Below are positions 1 to 6,731 of a stretch of DNA of 13,331 bases, in pieces. Position 1 is the stretch's first letter; each line of letters opens with the position of its first letter. The translations under genes were made by a program, and so were the position numbers. Under the pieces are notes generated by a model. The model worked only from the letters and a program-made list of their open reading frames with translations. It did no database searches and had not been told where the DNA came from. Source of the DNA: an uncultured Eubacteriales bacterium (GTDB taxonomy: Bacteria > Bacillota > Clostridia > Oscillospirales > CAG-272); NCBI GenBank assembly GCA_900548735.1, contig URMC01000044.1:1-13331 (forward strand). Direction: 5' to 3'.

Positions 1-4
1 AAAG

Positions 5-43
5 AACCACGTAATGTAAAAGAAAAAACATTACGTGGTTTTT
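5..43 (+). terminator. Perfect 13-bp hairpin with T-tract, probable intrinsic terminator
   Basis: Arms 5-17 and 28-40 are perfectly complementary over 13 bp with a 10-nt A-rich loop. A run of five T at 39-43 follows on the plus strand. On the minus strand the stem is followed by TTCTTT, so it could work both ways. It most likely ends a plus-strand gene lying left of the window, or the minus-strand fmt operon, or both. The direction is inferred from the tail only. Confidence 0.6.
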
Positions 44-67
44 CAATGACATACATACAGCATATCG

Positions 68-102
68 GAGGGGAAACCCCCGGCGAGGGTTTCCCCTCTT
101 TT
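68..102 (+). terminator. Perfect 12-bp GC-rich hairpin followed by TTTT
   Basis: Arms 68-79 and 87-98 pair perfectly over 12 bp with a 7-nt loop, and TTTT follows at 99-102 on the plus strand. The minus strand has no T-tract after the stem. It reads as a second plus-direction terminator stacked behind the hairpin at 5-43. No plus-strand gene is visible in the window to its left, so what it terminates is unknown. Confidence 0.45.
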
Positions 103-129
103 CAGCAGAGCTGAAAATTCACCCTTTCC

Positions 130-240
130 TGCGCTTTTTTGCGCATGGGGGTATTTCGCCGTCTGCGGACGGCGACGAGGGCTCCGCGCCCTCGACTGCG
201 CCGCCTTTTGAAAAAGGCGGGCGAAAACTTTTTCACGGCG
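130..240. repeat. Cluster of four short hairpins, includes diverged copy D of the dispersed repeat
   Basis: This noncoding stretch after fmt holds hairpins back to back: 130-134/141-145, 157-163/168-174 (7 bp, loop TGCG), 176-182/188-194 (7 bp) and 201-209/212-220. The last has the CTTTTTGAAAAAG-type core and is followed by GCGAAAACTTTTTC. The same core plus an AAAACTTTT tail occurs at 5703-5900 and, inverted, at 11290-11336. I see no coding signal or promoter. The layout resembles REP/BIME-type mosaics of intergenic palindromes, but that comparison is structural only. Confidence 0.5.
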
Positions 241-274
241 GGTGCCTGGCTTTGGTGCGTGAATCGACGCGGGG

Positions 275-1210
275 TTACCTCAGGCAATCGCCTTTGTTCA
301 GTTTTCTGCCGCGCAGGTAATCGGCGGCGGACATCCTGCCTTTGCCCTCGGGCAGGACGCGCAGAAATTCAATACAGCCCTTACCTGTGGCAACGGTGAT
401 TTTGCCGTTCTCTACGGATACCACGGTGCCGGGCGTCGCACCGCCTGCCGGGGTTGCCGATACGCGGCTTTCGAGAATTTTCAGCAATTTGCCGTCCGGC
501 GTGTGCGTAAACGTCAGCGGCATTGGCGACAGGGCGCGGATGCGGTTATGGAGCGCTTGGGCGCTCTCCTCAAAGTGCAACTCGCAATCCTCTTTGCCGA
601 TTTTGGCGGCGTAGGTTGCGGCGCTTTCGTCCTGCTTTTTCGGCGTCAGCGTGCCGGCTCTCAGTGCGTCCAGCGTGTCCAGTAAAACTTTCGCGCCAAG
701 GGCGCCCAGCGCGTCATGCACGGTTTCAAAATTATCGTTTTCCCCGATCGGCAACACGCCGGTCAACAGCATATCGCCGGTGTCCATCCCGGTGTCCATC
801 TGCATGGTGGTCACGCCGGTTTCCTTTTCCCCCTCCAGAATGGCGCGTTGCATCGGCGCGGCACCGCGGTAACGGGGGAGCAGGGAACCGTGCACGTTGA
901 TACAGCCGTATTTCGGGAAATCCAGCACGGACGCGGGCAGAATCTTGCCGTACGCCACTACCACAATTACGTCCGGCGCAATTTTTGCCAGCGTGTCGTC
1001 AAACGCGCCGTTTTTCAGCGTGGTCGGCTGGTAGACCGGGATGCCGTGCTCCGTGGCAAAAACCTTGACGGGGGGCGGGGTTAGCTCATAGCCTCTGCCT
1101 TTCGGCTTATCCGGCTGGGTGACAACGCCTGCCACGTCCTCCCCGCGCTCTACCAGCGCGCGGAGCGAAAACACCGCAAAATCCGGCGTTCCCATAAAGA
1201 GAATCCGCAT
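275..1210 (-). CDS. fmt: Methionyl-tRNA formyltransferase
   Basis: Formylates the amino group of initiator Met-tRNA using 10-formyltetrahydrofolate, giving fMet-tRNA for translation initiation in the cytosol. The 311-aa length is normal. The N-terminal formyltransferase domain starts with MRILFMGTPDFA. The catalytic set is visible: Asn105 and His107 in NVHGSLLPRYRGAAP, and Asp143 in MDTGMDTGD. Residues from about 205 onward match the C-terminal tRNA-binding domain, with NRIRALSP near 220. The start is fixed by coupling: the def stop and fmt start share one base in a TAATG junction. Being paired with def makes sense, since one adds and the other removes the formyl group. It is the last gene of the operon; about 270 nt of hairpin-rich noncoding DNA follows instead of the rsmB/rlmN/prpC/prkC genes common in Firmicutes. 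Confidence 0.97.
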   Translation of the reverse strand: MRILFMGTPDFAVFSLRALVERGEDVAGVVTQPDKPKGRGYELTPPPVKVFATEHGIPVYQPTTLKNGAFDDTLAKIAPDVIVVVAYGKILPASVLDFPKYGCINVHGSLLPRYRGAAPMQRAILEGEKETGVTTMQMDTGMDTGDMLLTGVLPIGENDNFETVHDALGALGAKVLLDTLDALRAGTLTPKKQDESAATYAAKIGKEDCELHFEESAQALHNRIRALSPMPLTFTHTPDGKLLKILESRVSATPAGGATPGTVVSVENGKITVATGKGCIEFLRVLPEGKGRMSAADYLRGRKLNKGDCLR

Positions 1211-1665
1211 TACACATCCTCCATTCTGATGGCAACATCGGTGAAAAGACGCCCGTCCAGGTGGTCGATCTCGTGGCAGAGCGCCCGCGCGAGAAGATCC
1301 GACCCGCTGACCTCAAAGGTTTCCCCTTTGCGGTTCAGCGCCCGCACGGTCACGTGTTTGGGGCGCCGGGTAATGCCGTATCTGCCGGGGATGGAAAGGC
1401 ACCCTTCGCTTTCCTGTTGTTCACCCGCCGTGGCGATGATGCGGGGGTTGATCAGCTCGATCACGTTGCCCTCTTCCACTTCCACCACCGCAATGCGGCG
1501 CAGGACCCCCACCTGCGGCGCGGCAAGCCCGCAGCCGTCGGCGGCGCGCATCGTTTCGGTCATGTCGTCAAGCAGTGTCAGAATCCGGGGGGTGATTTCC
1601 TCCACCGGGCGGCAGACCTTGCGCAGAATCTCGTCGCCCGCTTTCCTGATTTTTAGTTTTGCCAT
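1210..1665 (-). CDS. def: Peptide deformylase
   Basis: Metalloenzyme that removes the formyl group from the N-terminal methionine of new proteins at the ribosome. The 151-aa protein has all three signature motifs in order: GCGLAAPQVG at 44-53, EGCLS at 87-91 with metal ligand Cys89, and HEIDH at 131-135 with the two His ligands and the catalytic Glu. The short length with few insertions fits a compact bacterial deformylase. The ATG is preceded by AAAGGAGA at good spacing. It lies 39 nt after priA and overlaps fmt by one base, so it is translationally coupled to its functional partner. No missing residues were seen. Confidence 0.97.
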   Translation of the reverse strand: MAKLKIRKAGDEILRKVCRPVEEITPRILTLLDDMTETMRAADGCGLAAPQVGVLRRIAVVEVEEGNVIELINPRIIATAGEQQESEGCLSIPGRYGITRRPKHVTVRALNRKGETFEVSGSDLLARALCHEIDHLDGRLFTDVAIRMEDV

Positions 1666-1704
1666 AAGTTCTCCTTTTACACATTGCCCTGCAATGCGAT
1701 TGAT

Positions 1705-4152
1705 TTATAATGAGGACGGGTTGAAATCCACCGAGAGTGTCGGCGCGCCTGCCCCCTGACCCGAAAACAGGAGCAGAATCTCACGAAACAGCGCCCGGGA
1801 ACGGCGGTTCAGCGCGCATTTGACCACCATGCGCATCCGGTAGCGCCCCTCTGCGCGATAGATCGGCGCCTCAAAAGGGCCGAATGCCAGCAACTGCACG
1901 TCCGAAAACGTGGAGCTGACCCGCTTGCCGAGTTCCTCCGAAAGATTTTTTGCCGAGAGCATAACCTCCCGCTCGTTCCGGTGCGAGAGGGTCAGCAACA
2001 CGATGTCGCAGAACGGGGGAAAGACCAGAAGTTTTCGCAGTCGGATTTCCCGCTCAAAAAAAGTGACGTAATCCTGCTTTGCGGCAAGGCGGATGACCTC
2101 GTGGTCGGGGTTGGAGGTCTGAATCACGGCAACACCGCGCTTCTGCGCGCGCCCCGCGCGCCCCACCACCTGCGTCAGCAGGGAAAAGGTGCGCTCCGCC
2201 GCGCGATAGTCGTCCAAGTACAGGGAGGCGTCGGCAAGCAATACCCCCACCAGCGTCACATCCGGAAAGTCGTGCCCTTTGGTCACCATCTGGGTGCCGA
2301 GCAGAACGTCCGCCTCGTGCCGGCGGAATGCGCCCAGCATTTCGTCATAGGAATTTCGCCTCCCCGTGGTGTCGGTGTCCATGCGTAAAATCCGCTTGCC
2401 GGGCAGGCGTGCCATCAGCTCCTCCTCCACCCGTTGGGTGCCGAAACCGAAGCGCGCCAGGTGCTCCGACCCGCAGGAGGGGCATTTGACCGGCAACTTC
2501 ATCCGTTTGCCGCACAGGTGGCAGAGCAAGAACCCCTCGCTGTACCCGCCGGGTTTGGTATGATAGGTCATGGAAACGCTGCACGAGGGGCAGCAGACCG
2601 CCTGCCCGCAAGCGCGGCAGCTGACGGTGTGGTTATAGCCCCTGCGGTTGAGAAACAGGATTGCCTGCTCCCCTTTTTCCGTCGTTTCGTTCAGCGCCGC
2701 GGCAAGATCTTTGCCGATGGGGGAGAGCACGCCGCCCCCCTCCTCCCGGCGCATATCCGCCAGGCGCACCTCAGGCAAAACCGCCCCGGCGTGGCGCTCC
2801 GTCAGCGTCAGCAGGGTGTAGCGCCCCTCACGGGCGCGTTTGTAGCTTTCCAGCGACGGGGTGGCAGAGCAGAGCAGCATCGTTGCTTTGTTGGCGGCGG
2901 CGCGGTATCTTGCCACATCCCGCGCGTGGTATTTGGGGTTCATATCCGATTTATAGGTATGCTCATGCTCCTCGTCCAGCACGATCAGCCCCAGATTCTG
3001 CACCGGGGCAAACACTGCCGAGCGGGTACCCACGACCACGCGCGCTTCTCCGGACAGAATCCGGTGATAGGCGTCCATCCGCTCCCCGGCGGAGAGCGCC
3101 GAGTGCATCACCGCCACCTGACCCCGATAGCGGGTGGCAAAAATGGAGAGGGACTGGGGCGTGAGCGCAATCTCCGGCAACAGCACGATAGCGCCTTTGC
3201 CAAGCGACAGCATTTTGTCAATCAGCTTGAGCATCACGCAGGTCTTGCCGCTGCCGGTCACGCCGTGCAGCAATACCGCGTGCGCCTGCCCGTCCGTGGC
3301 AAAGCCGGAAAGCGTTTCAAACGCCGCCGCCTGCTCCCGGTTCAGGGTAAAGTCCGGCGCCGTGCCGCCTGCGGTCAGCTCCATCCCGCGGAACACCCGC
3401 TCCGTGCGCACCGACAAAAGCCTTTTTTTACACAGTGCGTCGGTCTGCGCTTTGGTAAAGCCCGCCGCGCGCAGTTCCGCGTCGCTTTTTTCGCCGTCCT
3501 CCAGCATTGCCAGCAGGGCTTTCTGCTTTTCGCCGAGCCTGCCGGCGGATGTTTTGTCCGTGCGTGAGAAAAAGGACTGCTCCTTTTCTGCCATGGCGTC
3601 CTTTACCGCAAGTTCTTTGGTCACAAGCCCCATGTGGCAAAGCCTTGGGAGCTGATCTGCGGTTTCCTGCCCGAATTTTGCGCGGAGCGTTTCGGCGGAA
3701 GCCTCGCCCACCTCACCAAGGTATGCCAGCAGATACGCCTCGCCCGTGCTGAGGTTCCGTGCGCTTTCCGCGGGTCGTGCCCCCGGGCGATAGATCTCGG
3801 CAAGCCCTGCCAGCGCCCCCGCGGGGATCATGGCGTGTACCGCGTCACCCGTGGTACAAAGCGTCTGCTCTCTTAAAAAAGAGACAAGCCCCAACATTTC
3901 CTCCGAGAGAGAAATGCGAGGCGTGGTAACGGATTCTATCTTTTTGATGACTCCCAACGCCGGATCTCTCCCGGTCACCCCCGTGCAAAGCGCCAGCCGC
4001 CGGCGGTTTCCCCCGCCGAACGGCACGGTGACAAAGCAACCGGGAAAGACCCTTTCCGAAAGCTCCTCCGGCACAGCGTAGTCATACTCCTTGTCCAAAG
4101 GGAGAGAGGCATCCAAAAGCCGGACTTTGACAAACTTCTCCTGCTTCTGCAT
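1705..4152 (-). CDS. priA: Primosomal replication restart helicase PriA
   Basis: 3'-to-5' DNA helicase that recognises stalled forks and reloads the replisome outside the origin. The 815-aa protein has an N-terminal 3'-DNA-binding region (about 1-100), a winged-helix-like region with lower similarity (about 100-260), then the helicase core. Walker A GVTGSGKT is at 297-304, the DEEH box at 393-396, and motif VI with QVVGRAGRA at 661-669. The zinc module between the helicase lobes keeps all eight cysteines: 512, 515, 521, 524, 544, 547, 557 and 560. AAGGAGG stands 8 nt before the ATG. It lies 18 nt after rpoZ. In many Firmicutes coaBC sits between rpoZ and priA; it is absent here. Confidence 0.97.
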   Translation of the reverse strand: MQKQEKFVKVRLLDASLPLDKEYDYAVPEELSERVFPGCFVTVPFGGGNRRRLALCTGVTGRDPALGVIKKIESVTTPRISLSEEMLGLVSFLREQTLCTTGDAVHAMIPAGALAGLAEIYRPGARPAESARNLSTGEAYLLAYLGEVGEASAETLRAKFGQETADQLPRLCHMGLVTKELAVKDAMAEKEQSFFSRTDKTSAGRLGEKQKALLAMLEDGEKSDAELRAAGFTKAQTDALCKKRLLSVRTERVFRGMELTAGGTAPDFTLNREQAAAFETLSGFATDGQAHAVLLHGVTGSGKTCVMLKLIDKMLSLGKGAIVLLPEIALTPQSLSIFATRYRGQVAVMHSALSAGERMDAYHRILSGEARVVVGTRSAVFAPVQNLGLIVLDEEHEHTYKSDMNPKYHARDVARYRAAANKATMLLCSATPSLESYKRAREGRYTLLTLTERHAGAVLPEVRLADMRREEGGGVLSPIGKDLAAALNETTEKGEQAILFLNRRGYNHTVSCRACGQAVCCPSCSVSMTYHTKPGGYSEGFLLCHLCGKRMKLPVKCPSCGSEHLARFGFGTQRVEEELMARLPGKRILRMDTDTTGRRNSYDEMLGAFRRHEADVLLGTQMVTKGHDFPDVTLVGVLLADASLYLDDYRAAERTFSLLTQVVGRAGRAQKRGVAVIQTSNPDHEVIRLAAKQDYVTFFEREIRLRKLLVFPPFCDIVLLTLSHRNEREVMLSAKNLSEELGKRVSSTFSDVQLLAFGPFEAPIYRAEGRYRMRMVVKCALNRRSRALFREILLLFSGQGAGAPTLSVDFNPSSL

Positions 4153-4170
4153 TCCCCGTTCCTCCTTCGA

Positions 4171-4467
4171 TCAGTCCTCCGCGATCAGCGGCTCCTCCGG
4201 CTCCTCCGGGCTGTCCACAATCACGTATTCGCCGCTGTAAATGCGGTCGATTGCGTTTTTCACGGCTTTTTTGTCGGCAAGCTCCCGGTCGATCATCGAA
4301 AGGATGGTGCCGGAGCCTTCCTTGTTGCCGGTCAGTGCCGCTTCCGCCGCCTGGCGTTGGCGCACATATTCATCGGTGATCAGGCGCGCGCATTTTGCGG
4401 TGGCAATCACCAGCTGGTAGCGGTTGAATCTGTCTCCGGTCAGTTCATAAATCGTAGGGTGAATCAT
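4171..4467 (-). CDS. rpoZ: DNA-directed RNA polymerase subunit omega
   Basis: Small subunit that helps fold and stabilise beta-prime in RNA polymerase. The 98-aa protein begins with MIHPTIYELT and continues with FNRYQLVIATAKCARLI, matching the conserved core of the omega family. The C-terminal part (about 45-98) is an acidic helical extension ending in EEPEEPLIAED, where the family is variable. AAAGGAG precedes the ATG. Placement between gmk and priA is the standard arrangement in Firmicutes and supports the call independently of the sequence. Confidence 0.94.
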   Translation of the reverse strand: MIHPTIYELTGDRFNRYQLVIATAKCARLITDEYVRQRQAAEAALTGNKEGSGTILSMIDRELADKKAVKNAIDRIYSGEYVIVDSPEEPEEPLIAED

Positions 4468-4491
4468 CTGAAATCTCCTTTATCTATCGGC

Positions 4492-4508
4492 GATCCGCAC
4501 GGCGGATC
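4492..4508 (-). other. Small hairpin overlapping the gmk stop codon
   Basis: Arms 4492-4498 and 4502-4508 form a perfect 7-bp stem with a 3-nt loop. One arm overlaps the TGA of gmk, just before the rpoZ ribosome binding site. On the minus strand no T-tract follows, so it is not a classic terminator. It may be an mRNA processing or stability element within the operon, or chance. Confidence 0.3.
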
Positions 4509-5115
4509 ATTTTTCAAAATAACGCTCTGCAAAGTCGGTATTGCGGCTGACTGCCAGCCGTGCGGCGCGGATGATCGTGCAGATCTCGTCCGCGGCGGCT
4601 TCCGCCTTGCCGGAGGGGTTATAGACGATGTAATCATATTCCCGCGCCATTTCGATCTCGCGCCGCGCGGCGGCAAGGCGCTCTCTGATTTTTTCCTCGG
4701 TTTCGGTGGCTCTGCCGCGAAGGCGCGCTTCCTGCTCCGCAAAGCTGGGCGCCAGCAGCATCACCAGCACCGCGTCGGGGTAGCGGCTTTTGACGTTCAG
4801 CCCCCCTACGGCATCGATTTCCAACAGCAGATTTTTGCCCGCCGCCAGCGTTTCCAAACTTTCTTTTTTCGGCGTGCCGTAGAAATTGCCGCAGTATTCG
4901 GTGTATTCCAGCATGCCGTCCTCACGGATGAGGGTTTCAAACGCCTCGCGTGTGACAAACGAATACTGTTTGCCGTCCACCTCGCCGGGGCGGGGGGCAC
5001 GCGTGGTTTTGGAGACCGAAAACTCAAACGGCTCCTTCTGCAGTAAAAATTCCTTTACCGTGCCTTTGCCGCTTCCGGCGGGGCCGGAAAGCACCAGTAG
5101 CAATCCTTTGTTCAT
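4507..5115 (-). CDS. gmk: Guanylate kinase
   Basis: Phosphorylates GMP to GDP with ATP, an essential purine nucleotide step, also linked to (p)ppGpp control of GTP in Firmicutes. The 202-aa length is typical. The P-loop is GPAGSGKG at 11-18, slightly different from the usual GPSGxGKS/T. The GMP-binding region shows SKTTRAPRPGEVDGKQY at about 35-51 and YGTPKKE near 79-85. The lid region has RGRATETEEKIRERL near 133-147. The start is 3 nt after the remA stop, and its Shine-Dalgarno (GAGGA) lies inside the end of remA, so the two are tightly coupled. Confidence 0.96.
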   Translation of the reverse strand: MNKGLLLVLSGPAGSGKGTVKEFLLQKEPFEFSVSKTTRAPRPGEVDGKQYSFVTREAFETLIREDGMLEYTEYCGNFYGTPKKESLETLAAGKNLLLEIDAVGGLNVKSRYPDAVLVMLLAPSFAEQEARLRGRATETEEKIRERLAAARREIEMAREYDYIVYNPSGKAEAAADEICTIIRAARLAVSRNTDFAERYFEK

Positions 5116-5118
5116 GTC

Positions 5119-5388
5119 TTATTCCTCGGTCTCATCGTCCTCATCCTCCGCGTCCTCATCCGAGAGACGGTTGGCGATGGTTTCGGTCTGGATGGCGGAA
5201 AGAATCACGTGCTCACTGTCGGTGATGACCACCGCGCGCGTGCGCCGCCCGCAGGTTACATCAATCACTCTGCCGCTGTCCTTTGCGTCCTGAATCAGAC
5301 GCTTGACTGGTGCGGAATCAGGGCTGACCAGCGCCACCATCCGCTCCGCCGCGACCATATTGCCGAAGCCTATGTTGATGAATTTCAT
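5119..5388 (-). CDS. remA: RemA / DUF370 extracellular matrix regulator family protein
   Basis: Small DNA-binding protein. In B. subtilis RemA activates biofilm matrix and osmoprotection genes and forms ring-shaped oligomers. This 89-aa protein has the family core: MKFINIGFGNMVAAERM, VSPDSAPVKR, and GRRTRAVV at 47-54. Arg48 and Arg49 correspond to the paired arginines reported as important for DNA binding in Bacillus-type RemA. The tail after residue 75 is strongly acidic (DEDAEDEDDETEE). The reading frame stays open well upstream, but ATG 5388 is chosen because GAGGT lies 6 nt before it and family similarity begins there. It is the first gene of the gmk-rpoZ-priA-def-fmt operon. The regulated genes in this organism cannot be read from the window. 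Confidence 0.92.
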   Translation of the reverse strand: MKFINIGFGNMVAAERMVALVSPDSAPVKRLIQDAKDSGRVIDVTCGRRTRAVVITDSEHVILSAIQTETIANRLSDEDAEDEDDETEE

Positions 5389-5445
5389 GAAAGTACCTCG
5401 TCTTTCCCCTGCTGCCGGAAAAGCCCGGACAGATATACAAATTAT

Positions 5446-5474
5446 ATTATATCGCAAAAAAATGCGTTTGTCAA
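5446..5474 (-). promoter_or_regulatory. Consensus sigma-A promoter of the remA operon
   Basis: On the minus strand, TTGACA (5469-5474) and TATAAT (5446-5451) are separated by exactly 17 nt, a full consensus match. A second overlapping TATAAT is at 5441-5446. The predicted transcript starts near 5439, about 50 nt before the remA ATG. Confidence 0.88.
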
Positions 5475-5492
5475 TTCCGTTATCGCAAAAAA
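5450..5492. repeat. Direct repeat TATCGCAAAAAA flanking the remA -35 box
   Basis: TATCGCAAAAAA occurs at 5450-5461 and again at 5481-5492 on the plus strand. The starts are 31 bp apart, close to three helical turns, and the copies bracket the -35 hexamer. This geometry suits an operator for a protein binding on one face of the DNA. RemA itself is a candidate because the family binds repeated sites, but that is inference. Confidence 0.5.
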
Positions 5493-5626
5493 TTGAGCGG
5501 GAAGGGGATTTTTTGCGGGGATTGACCGGTTTTCGCGGGGGCAGGGGAGGGCGGTGTGCCTTTTTGGGGGAGGGGGCTTTCGGACGTAAAGTTACTCTTT
5601 CCGTTGTGTCATCAGATTCCGTAGTT

Positions 5627-5668
5627 CTTCTTTTTCTTTTGAGCAGGTAGGCACAAAAGAAAAAGAAG
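5627..5668. repeat. Perfect 15-bp purine/pyrimidine inverted repeat
   Basis: Arms 5627-5641 (almost all pyrimidine) and 5654-5668 (almost all purine) are perfectly complementary over 15 bp with a 12-nt loop. On the plus strand an A-rich stretch follows rather than T, and on the minus strand AACTACGG follows, so neither side looks like a standard terminator. It lies 35 nt before copy A of the dispersed repeat and may belong to a larger composite element. Confidence 0.55.
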
Positions 5669-5698
5669 CAAAAAGAAAATGCCGTAAAGGAGACGCGC

Positions 5699-5823
5699 AA
5701 AAGGGGGCTTTTTGAAAAAAGCCCCCTTTAAATCCCGCAAAAACTTTTATACAACTGACGCCGGGACGTTGGACGTGTGCACCCAAAGTAACGTATCAGC
5801 CTGTTCGCCCCGCCGCAAGGCGG
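5699..5823 (+). repeat. Dispersed intergenic repeat, copy A
   Basis: The element begins with a near-perfect hairpin (5700-5713/5716-5729) of form GGGGGCTTTTT-GA-AAAAAGCCCCC. It continues with ATCCCGCAAAAACTTTT, then a CACCCAAAG block, and ends in a GC palindrome CGCCGCAAGGCG. Its last 28 bases (5796-5823) are identical to 11215-11242 in reverse complement. It sits between the remA promoter region and the 3' end of the TPM gene. No coding potential is supported. The hairpin could also act as a two-way terminator for the TPM operon. Confidence 0.75.
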
Positions 5824-5900
5824 TTTTTGAAAAAAGCCCCCTTTAAATCCCCTAAAAACTTTTCGGCGACTGATGCCAGACTTTCGCTGTGTGTGCCCAA
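5812..5900 (+). repeat. Dispersed intergenic repeat, copy B, fused in tandem to copy A
   Basis: This copy shares the stretch from TTTTTGAAAAAAGCCCCC through TTTAAATCCC and AAAAACTTTT with copy A, then GCGACTGATGCC and GTGTGCCCAA. Its 5' hairpin arm is missing: the GC palindrome ending copy A runs straight into the loop sequence. This looks like a junction between two copies rather than an intact unit. Confidence 0.65.
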
Positions 5901-5942
5901 CTGACTCTGAAAGCCGTCCCGCAGGGACCCCCTGCCGCGTCT

Positions 5943-6719
5943 CTACCGACCGCCGCGGTGACCGCCGCCCCCGCCCCCGCCGCCGCGGGAACCACCGGAA
6001 CTGCCGTTATTGGTGTTGACCCGCACGCGGGTGATGTAACTGCCCACAAAGCGGTCCACCTCTTTGGTCAGCCGCAGTTTTGCATAACGGTCCAGGGGAT
6101 AAGTTTCCCCATGTACCTTTTTGCGATAGACCAGCGTGACCACCAACATGGCGATCCCGCCCGCGATCACAAACACAATCAGCGTGACGGCAATGCCGCG
6201 CGGCACGCGGCTTGCCTCCCATTTTGCGGCGCGCTCGGCGTCGGCTTTCTCCTCTGCCGCAAAGCGCGCTTCCACCTTGCCGCAGGCGGCGAGAAACGCC
6301 CTCACGCCCGCCTCAATTTCGCCTGTTTTGATGTTGTTATATACATCCGGTGTGTCCAGCACTTCGTCAATGTCGCTGTCCGAAAACGCCTCGTCCGCCG
6401 CGCCGAATGTGTAAATGTCATAGCGGTATGTCCCGTCGCTTGTCTGATAGACCGCCAGAATCACCGCGTCATCCTTTTTGGAAATACCGCAACGCGAGAG
6501 CACCTCGCGGTCGCTGGGGTAGTTTTCTGCATGGTCGGTCAGCAGGTAGTAGGAAAAACGCCCGGCGCCGTTTCCGGTCAGGGTTTCCGTGTTCCATGCC
6601 GTGCCCTCGGAAAAGAACCCCGCGCGGTCGTCGATTTTGGTGTATCCGGCGGCACAAACGGGGAGAATCAGCAACACGGCAAGCAACAGCAACAAGGGCA
6701 AAAACAGTGTTTTTCTCAT
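5943..6719 (-). CDS. TPM-domain membrane protein (YdjH-like)
   Basis: The 258-aa protein has a hydrophobic N-terminus (about 4-23) that looks like a signal peptide ending near VCAAG. An extracytoplasmic TPM-type domain follows, about 25-145 (DDRAGFFSE, DAVILAVY, DIYTFGAA). Next are a charged Ala/Glu segment, one membrane helix at about 176-198, and a cytoplasmic region with VDRFVGSYITRVRVN. The C-terminus is almost pure glycine with Ser, Arg and His (238-258). TPM domains are found in YgcG-like and photosystem II repair proteins; no enzymatic role is established for this group. It is last in an operon with the zinc-ribbon gene (12 nt upstream) and the SPFH gene, matching partners of B. subtilis YdjH. 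The start is ATG behind an unusual G-only Shine-Dalgarno. Confidence 0.75.
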   Translation of the reverse strand: MRKTLFLPLLLLLAVLLILPVCAAGYTKIDDRAGFFSEGTAWNTETLTGNGAGRFSYYLLTDHAENYPSDREVLSRCGISKKDDAVILAVYQTSDGTYRYDIYTFGAADEAFSDSDIDEVLDTPDVYNNIKTGEIEAGVRAFLAACGKVEARFAAEEKADAERAAKWEASRVPRGIAVTLIVFVIAGGIAMLVVTLVYRKKVHGETYPLDRYAKLRLTKEVDRFVGSYITRVRVNTNNGSSGGSRGGGGGGGGHRGGR

Positions 6720-6731
6720 ACCGTCCCCCCC

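Noticed and set aside
2434..3567. 377-codon plus-strand open frame inside priA
   Set aside because: It is antisense to the conserved helicase core and zinc module of priA and looks like a by-product of GC-rich codon use.
5389..5700. N-terminal extension of remA to 193 codons
   Set aside because: The extension runs through the consensus promoter, has skewed composition, and family similarity begins at ATG 5388 with a good Shine-Dalgarno.
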